This document shows positions 11,101 through 20,100 of a stretch of DNA of 34,365 nucleotides, in pieces (position 1 is the stretch's first letter; the number at the start of each line of letters is the position of its first letter). This DNA comes from Branchiostoma floridae. Taxonomy: Eukaryota > Chordata > Leptocardii > Amphioxiformes > Branchiostomatidae. The stretch lies in the NCBI RefSeq assembly GCF_000003815.2, contig NC_049980.1, positions 9,594,736-9,629,100 of the forward strand, in the 5' to 3' direction. Made by a program: the position numbers and the translations under genes. The notes below the pieces were generated by a model that saw only the letters and a list, made by a program, of their open reading frames with translations, searched no databases and was not told the origin of the DNA.

Positions 11101-14100
11101 CAACAAATGACCAAAAAATCGCAAAAATAAGCATTTCCTTATACTGTACACCAAAACTGATATTGAATCTATATGGGGGACTTATCAAGGCACATCTGTG
11201 CCACATTTTAGCTCATTCGGTTATAATACCAGGGTACAGGGGGCCCAAATATACAGTTTTGGTCTTAAGATGACCAAAAAACCTTAATAAAATCATTTAA
11301 GAGACAGATATGGAAAAAATGAAAAAAAAACGTCCGAGGGTATTGGCCTACTCTACTCTTGCGCCAAATTTCAAGTTATTTGGTTGAGGAACAACGGAGA
11401 TACCGTGTTCTGAAGATTTGACAGGAGAAAGAAAGAAAGAAAGAAAGAAACATTACGAATACAATATATTTCACCATACCTATGGTATGGCTGAAATATA
11501 GAAATATACACAAATAAGACTATGCTCTTGACGTCTTGTGTGGTTTGGTGTCTTTTATATCATACTTTTCGTTCCCTGAAAGCTTCCCGGCAGGGCCCCT
11601 TTGTGCATATGTGTTTTCCATTGATGCGTTTTCAGAATGCGATCCTCTGGAAGGGGAGCTGCAGACGCTGTGTGAGAGTAGGGACGAGTCCGCCAACTTC
11701 ATGACCTTCCCTAACCTCATCGGACATGTCAGCTCCAGCAGTCTGACTGCTTCTCCGGAGTTCAATGTGTAAGGATACAAACTCTTCTCTTTTAGTTCAT
11801 TGAACAAGTTGTGGAAAGTGGCACATTTGCGGCATCGATGCGTCCTAAATTGGACTTGTGTTACGCTTGAGCTCATGATGAGAATATCATACAAAACGTA
11901 CAAGTATGACTAAAAAGACAACAGCAAATACAAAGCATAACAGGATTAGTTTTTTTTTTATATATGAAATTCGTTAGGCGCTAAGTGAATCGCTCGACCG
12001 CAGCGATGCCGCCAATAAACCGCAGCTTCAATGAGATACAGGTGGCATCTCACTAAACTTGTGGCACCGGCGCGGCACTGCGGGGTTCGTTCACTGCGCC
12101 ACTGTTTTGTTATTTTCTCCGATTCTTTTATAATTCAGATATTGCGTAATACGTAAAAGTAATACTTCGAAGACAACAAGATACACAAAACGTAAGAAAA
12201 TTCGTTTTTTTTTTGGTCTCTGAAACTCGTCGAGTATCTTTCTAACCCCGCAGTGCCGCACAGGTGCCCCAAGTGCAGAGAGACCGCACCTTTAGTTAAT
12301 TCAACAAGTTGTGGATGTGTTCGTGTGACTCTGAAAATGCATTGTAAAGCGTGTATCTTACAGCACTGCCGTATTTTTGGGTACGTCCTAAATTGAATTT
12401 GTGTTACTCTTTTTTTTCTGGGAAAATAAGAATTTTTGAACACATGTCCATCAATCCTAGGTTGGTGTGACTACTCTGGCATAACTATTTCTTGTTCTTT
12501 TCTTTTCCATTGTCTGTATCTTTTATTCCATCGTCTGAAACTTGCGCTTTGTTTGATACAGCCTGAAGATGCTGATGACCAGCACCTGTCACGTGGACAT
12601 CGCAGAGTTTGTGTGTGAGATGATGGCTCCGAGGTGCGACCGCCTCACTAAAGTCATCATGGCTCCCAGCAGGTCCTGGTGTGAGGAAGTGAGGTTCGTT
12701 AACCTTAGATATATCATTGTCCCAATACCTCTGTCATCATTTTTACCATAAGTTGTAACGCTAGTTCACCTGTATCCGCGGGATGACCAATATTCGTTGT
12801 TTGAATAGACAGGGGATGTAGGGCATTCAAGTCAACGGACGGTGGTTACAAACTGCAATACATTAATAATATTGTAATTTGACCACCGTCTGTAGACTAC
12901 TGATACCATATTCTTAAAAACAACGGATATAGGTTACCCCGGTGACCCAGCGGGAAAAAAAGTGAACTAGCGTTAATGAATGTACAAAATAATATCGTAG
13001 CACACCTTAAACAGTCAGGATAAAATGCGAGGCTAAGTGCCAATGTGCATCCAAATGTGGTCATAAGATATGTGTTTGGACTTGAGTTTGGACTGTCTCG
13101 TCTGCATTTTCACTCTTTGGATTGACCACCAGTTTTCAAGAACCAATGGCCACGATATAGCAGCAGTACATCAGCCTATCTATGTGCATCTTCTTCAAAG
13201 TTTTATCTTACCGGTACCCGGGCCCATACGCCATTCTGTAGATCATCGTGTAAAGATGAGGACCAGTGGCCTTCCAGTTTCCCATCCTGTGACGTCATCA
13301 GCGAAAACCCTGAAGGTATCGAAGGTCTGCGAGGAACAACAGACAGTGAGTTCAGATGAGATCCTTTTTATTGGAAACGCAATTGTCTTGTAATGTAAGT
13401 ACAGTATAGTAGTTACCATTGATGTTCGTCCTTGAAATATGAAAGTATGTGGAAAATCAGGCACAGGGAGATATCTGCATACATTTTGAGAAATGAAACC
13501 ATCCCCAAACTAGCCAACCGATTCTCTAATGGTAAAAAAAAACACCTGGCCGACGTGTCTATGTATTATACTTTTATGATGCCATCCTAAGCTAGTCTAG
13601 TTTTTAATGTCTACGCGAAGGAGCTATATGTTGATTTGTCTAGGCGTGAGTAGTCCAGTGGTTAGCGGCCCTGCCTCTGGAACTAGAAGCTGTCCGTGAG
13701 GACGGGACGTTAACCCGTGGCCCATTGTTGATTTTGCTTGTCGAAAAGAGCTAGGAGAATTTCCCCGGTACAATGAACATACGTGTACATACGTGTACTG
13801 TACATAGCGTCTGTCTGAATTCTTTGTCACGACCGGTGCGCATATCACCTCATCTGGTCCACTGGAACCCCTCTTGCAATGTTATCACACTGGGTAGGGA
13901 GAGGGCAATTATCAAACAATAGGGGAAATCTGGAAAATTTAGGGTTGTCTCCATGTGTTGCTAAGGCGGCCCACGCCCTCATTGGTGGGGGTGGGGGTCC
14001 TAGAACAGTATTAACTTTGTTGAGCAAAAGAATAGCTTTTCCGTGAGGTAAACTGGATCGTATCACTCTTTTTTCCAGATGAATGTTACCACGGTAAGGG

Positions 14101-17100
14101 TACCAACTTCAGGGGCGGGCACAGCGAGACTGAGACCGGGCGGACTTGCACGGCTTGGGCCGACCACGTGTACGAGATGAACACCTTCAGGTGGGCTAAC
14201 CTGGACAGCAACTACTGCCGGAACCCCGGGAACATAGCGGAGCGGCCCTGGTGCTACGTGGGCGACCAGTGGGAGTTTTGCAGTGTTCCTCCTTGTAGCG
14301 GTGTGTGCATTCTGTCACTCACATTTTCCCATCACTTGTAACGCTGAGTTTACCTTTATCCACGGGGTAACCTATATCCGTTGTTTCTAAAAAGATTTAT
14401 TACACGAATATCAAGTCGACGGACGGTGGTTTTTAAATTGCAACATTTACAAAATATTGTCGCAGTTTGAAACCACAGTCCGTCGACCTAATATCCCTAA
14501 ATTCTGATACAACGGATATAGGATACCCCGCGGATAAAGGGTATCTAGTGTTATATAATTGGTAAACACATCACCAATACAACGTGCAGTGTGAGACATC
14601 TGTCCGCAAAATTGACAATGAAAGTTTAAAGTAATTAAAATTATATAATTGAAGAATTGTCATTGTGCCCCAACGACCCACTAGAAGGTCAAGGGATAGG
14701 TGAGGTTAGGTGAGTGAATTGAAGAAGGAAGGTCTCTATTTTATCTCCTGTAGGTTTGGTGTGCTCTGACAGAGGCCAGCCCCGGTCAGTAACAGCGGGG
14801 CCGCGGAAGCAGTCCTACTGGCCCGGGGACAAGGTGACTTACCAGTGCGATCCCGGCTACTCCCTGCAGGGATCCGCGGTCATCAAGTGTCTTGCCAACG
14901 CCACATGGGACAACGATCTTCCTACTTGTGTCGGTAAATAGTTTTTCATGTTTACCTTCACAGAAGGGAAACATATTGTTTTGCTCTAGATCTGTGTCTT
15001 CCTCTTCTTCTTAAAACTGATAAGGCCAATGACCTGAACCAGACGGCTGTCACCATGGTTACTGGAGGTGTGTCAGACACCTTGTAGTGTGATCGATTAC
15101 ACAATGTACAGTCAAACCTGTCTATAGCGGCCACTCAAGGGACTGGTCAAAATTGGCCACTATAGAGAGGTGGCCACTATAGAGAATATGCAAATTAATT
15201 GACCACAAGTAATAAGTTACACATGGTTTTAGTACCCACTGATCTCTATTCACATAATACAGTACTGTACATGTACTGCAATGATTTTTACACTATATGC
15301 ATTAAGAAAACAAAAGCTATAAAAAGTTTTAAATGTTCTACAGTTGATATTGTCTGAAGAGACCGGTATCGTCATATTTCTTTGATCTTTCGTCTTGTAT
15401 CCTTTGATACTTTGCTGTCCGTGTGTTCCCGCTCGCGTTCACACGTCAGATTCGCCCATTATGCTAATGTGGTACTCACAAGAAAAGTCACGTCATTTTA
15501 GACTTATCTCTTAATAAATGTAAGAATACAATCCACCATAGTCTAAAGTTCATATCATTTTGTCTTTGTAACAATTATTTAGAAATTTTTGTGATGTAAA
15601 TTAACCTAAGCGATAGTGTATTAGAACGTAACTTTAACACAATTTACCTCCGTAATATTGGTGTCGTCTATTGACCTTATATGACCTCGTTTGTCAGCAG
15701 GTATGGGTAGCGCCAGTTTACGAAGTTTTGTTTTGAAAATAAGTCAAAGAGGTTTTAAATCCGGCGTAGGGTGACGATACGGCCGCTGTATATGGCCGAA
15801 CGCGTGCCGAAACATAGATCAGCGGTCCGCGTGGCCGTAATCGGCAGTGTTTTGGTACCTGCGGGACCGGAAATCGTGTGGCCGTGGCCGCGTTGGACAG
15901 GTGGCCGCTAAGCCTATTTCTTAATCATTACGAATCCAAGGGACCGACAAAAAGTGGCCACTATGGGCAGGTGGCCGTTATGCAAAGGTGGCCGCTAATA
16001 CAGGTTTGACTGGAGTAACTGGTAGCAAGGAGAGAGGGAAAGGGCTGGTGATTGTCCAGAATGAATTTAAGTAAGAATGAACAGAGCAGTAATAGACCAT
16101 CTGAAGGTATACTAAACAACATGTATTTATTGCTCGCAACGTTACCTTTCTAGTTCTTTATGGCTTATTTTCCTTGTCATGAGGGTCATATGTCAAGGCT
16201 ATTAACGCTACGTGTATTTTTGGCTGTATTCGGGACGTTCAGAGAAAAGACAACGCGTTTGCTATACTGTTTTGTAAGCTATGACTTTGAAGGATTTTAA
16301 TTAGTCGTGTCCAGCATGCTAATAGCATTGCCATGTCAGGGCAATTCATGAACTAGGTAGATCAACCAAAAGGTATAAGATGTCACTATCAAGTGTACGT
16401 AAAAAGCTTGTACTTAGCATGTTGTCATGTGGACTGAACAGCCATCCGTTTGTATATATCCAGAGTCTTTGCCCGTAACATATCTGAAACTTGCTTCCTT
16501 GCCTCAGTGGATGAGCGCCTGGGCCTGAGGAACGATCTCTTCGACTTCTACAGCAAAGACCTGTCACCCTCTGAGTCTGACGACCATGTCACTGCTGTGT
16601 TCTCTGGACAAGTTCTCAACGTAGTGTCGCTGGTAGGATCATTGACTTATTTTTTTGTCGCCCTGCGCAGGAAAAGGGGCATCTATCTTTTGGAGAAAAT
16701 GGTCTTAGAACTACCACTTGTTGAAGTTAGTACTGGTAAAAGAATAAAGTTGACATTTTCTTGCTGTTATTGTATTTCCAGGACGAGAAAGGACCAGAAG
16801 TACTGACTGACATTGTCCTGGAGTTGGTGAGTTAGAGAAAACAGTGACCAGAGCATGCACCCATATCGCAGGAGTTTAGTCGAGAAATTGAAGCAATGTT
16901 AACAAAATCGCGTCTCATCTTTTCTCAGCTTTCAAATATTGCAAATATAGATGTTTTTCAAACTTGCACCATCAGTTCAAGGCTGTAAATGAAATGACAG
17001 TATCCTTCCTATGCAGCGTTGGCGAGACCATCGACTGACTTGGTCACCGGCAACTTACGGAGGCCAGGACATCTTGCGAGTGTCCTATGACGAAGTGTGG

Positions 17101-20100
17101 ACTCCAACTGTCGTTCTGCAGAATAAGTGAGCAAACCATCTCTAGGATAACGTAACATGTCATGTACTATCCATTATACCACACACATCAAGCTTTCCTT
17201 TTGACTTTTCCTTTGTTTGTGTATCGGTCGGTCAACATATTTCGTAAATTGTAAAAATTCATTAGACCATGCTGATTTGAGTATATGGTTGTATCTTATG
17301 AGTACCCTAAACTAATGCGAACATTAAATGAAAAAAAAAACGCTGGGTAAAAAATTTGCCTTCATTATGAAAACTTTTTGTTTTGAGAAATTGATGCGCG
17401 CGCAGATGTGCCCCAAAATACCCCGGTAGCCACAGAGTGTCCGGGGGGCCACGTTGGGGTCATCCCCAAGAGTGAAAAAAAACACGTTAGCTTGTAACCT
17501 ACCTTGTGGGGCCCTTTTTCCAACTGTGACCGAGGTATCAAATATAATCTTTATCCCGATTATCTTCATTCACGCCTCCACAGTGCCGATAGGGGTTTCA
17601 CCAGCTTCCCAACCGTGGACGTGACCATCACATCAGGAGGGGAGGTCATCTGGCTGGTGCAGACCCTAGTGTCCACCACCTGTGTGCTTGACCAGTACCT
17701 CTTCCCCTTTGACTCCATGATGTGCCCCGTGTGTGTGAAGACAGGCCGGAAAGGTAATGAGCTCGATGATTGGCTGAAAACTTGAGGGAGACTGTCATAA
17801 TAATGGCTGGAAAATGCACTTTAACTCCAATGTACTCAGCATTGCATCAGCCACTTTAAATAGATATATCTGAGTATAAAGACTTCATCATAAGACTGAT
17901 GATAACTGATGACCATGCGCAAGGGATCGGTTCATGGAGGCATCCCTCAAATTCCACATGAGAATTTTGGGTTTGTTTAGCTGCATAGCAGACGTCAAAA
18001 TGTTCAGACAGGAATTAGGAATATACCTGGAAATAGACATCTCGAAATTGTAAACTATATACTGTGGACCCCCCCCCCCCTCAAAGATAAAAAGCCAGGT
18101 AGAGAAATAGGAAAATAGGAATGATATCCGATCGATGGCACATATGATTATTAACTAGTAGGTATGCTATTGGAGGCAATTGTTTTCCTACATAAATGTC
18201 GCACTTTTCCTTTGCGTTACAGAGGAACGTCTGAGCTGTCCCCTTCCAGAGAACATCACAGCTGAAAACAACTTGAACTGCAACAGCTCGGCTAGTCTGG
18301 TGACCGGTGAGTGGGCGGTCGCCATCTCTGCTGACGTCAGCAGCAGCGACATGGGGTGTCTGAACCTGAACCTGCAGCGGAACCCCACCTACCACATGTG
18401 CACCACAATCGCACCTACCATCGTCCTGGCCGTGCTCATGTGTGTCACGTTCCTCCTCCCTATTGACAAGGTTAGCACAAATCACACGTTACATACATGT
18501 GCACCACAGTCGCTCCTACCATCATCCTGGCCGTGCTCATGTGTGTCACATTCCTCCTCCCTATTGACAAGGTTAGCACAAATCACACGTTACATACATG
18601 TGCACCACAGTCGCTCCTACCATCGTCCTGGCCGTGCTCATGTGTGTCACATTCCTCCTCGACAAGGTTAGCACAAATCACACATTACATACATGTGTAT
18701 CACAGTCGCTCCTACCATAGTCCTGGCCGTCCTCATGTGTGTCACATTCCTCCTCCCCATTTACAAGGTTAGTGCAAATCACACGTTATATACATGTGCA
18801 CCACAGTCGCTCCTACCATCGTCCTGGCCGTCTTCATGTGTGTCACATTCCTCCTCCCCATTGACAAGGTTAGCACAAATCACACATTATATGTGCACCA
18901 CAGTCGCTCCTACCATCGTCCTAGCCGTGATCATGTGTGTCACATTCCTTATTGACAAGGTTAGTAATAGTATTCAAATCACTGCTTGGAAATAGAAAAA
19001 AAAAGATTACATACCAGCCAACCAGCGTCCTCCAAGTCAAGATGGTGTTGAATATGAATATCACATTCCTCCTCCCCATTGACAAATCACACATTACAAT
19101 GATTGAACAGTGTTTGGTGTCACGGTGTCCCACTGCTTATCAATTTGGGCAGTAACGATAGTTCACCTTTATCCGTTGGGTACCCTTTATCAATTGCTTC
19201 GAATTATCTAAGGATATATACTAAGTGCAACATCTGCAATACCGCCAGAACGTGCACGTGGGAGACTGATTAAAAGTATTCTAAACACCGCGTGGTTTGT
19301 TGAGCATGTATTCAAATGACTCTTACCACAAAACTCCACGGATAAATGTAAACTTACGTCACTGGTTCGGCTGTTGAGAAGTATGAAAAAGCAACGAAGT
19401 CCTAGAAAACACATAACGACAAGTCTAACATTTTCTTAAGGCTGCGTTCTAGAGAAAGGCTGTTTAGGGTTAATAGAGCATTTTAAACCTTTATCTCAAA
19501 AGACGTTTATCTCAAAAGATTAAAAGACAACATTGTTGATGCAGGGGCCATTCAAAACTATATGTACGAGAGGAGGACATGTTGGTAAGCAAACTTAGAA
19601 ATTTGCCTGGTATTTTTCGTGCAGGGAGATCGCCTGTCGTACGGGATGGCCATTCTACTGGCCATGGTGGTGTCACTTGTCGTCATCACTGACTTCCTGC
19701 CGCGATCTACCATCATCCCCTTCATCGGTGAGTTACGGAACAATCAATTGTCTTGATTAACGTATCATGGTATTAAATTTTCTCGAACCAAATGTTGTCT
19801 GATCAATGGTAGTTTGAAACTAAAAGATTTAATATATAAAAGACAAAAACAACGAAATCTAGTCATGAGCACAATTTGTGCATGATTTTGACATACACTT
19901 AAATTGTTCACTTCTGCAAACGACTCGCGACCGTGACCATTGTCCGGAATAATGTTTCTGATAAAGACTGCATTAAAAGAGAGGCTCCATTTAAACTCTG
20001 AGTTCATTGCCTTGCAGGGACGTTCGTGATTGTGTCCATGTCCCTCATGGCAGTCTTCATGCTGGCAACTGTCGGTATCATCAACGTGTCCGGCAAGCAG

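Noticed and set aside
13640-13720. A tRNA gene
   Set aside because: Only the A-box half is tRNA-like. The B box and the cloverleaf pairing are not kept, so a SINE head is more likely.
14934-16507. Gene boundary separating the Sushi-ending gene from the channel gene
   Set aside because: No promoter, start codon with signal peptide or poly(A) signal was seen. The phases match across the gap, and most of the gap is a transposon. Kept as the main alternative to test.
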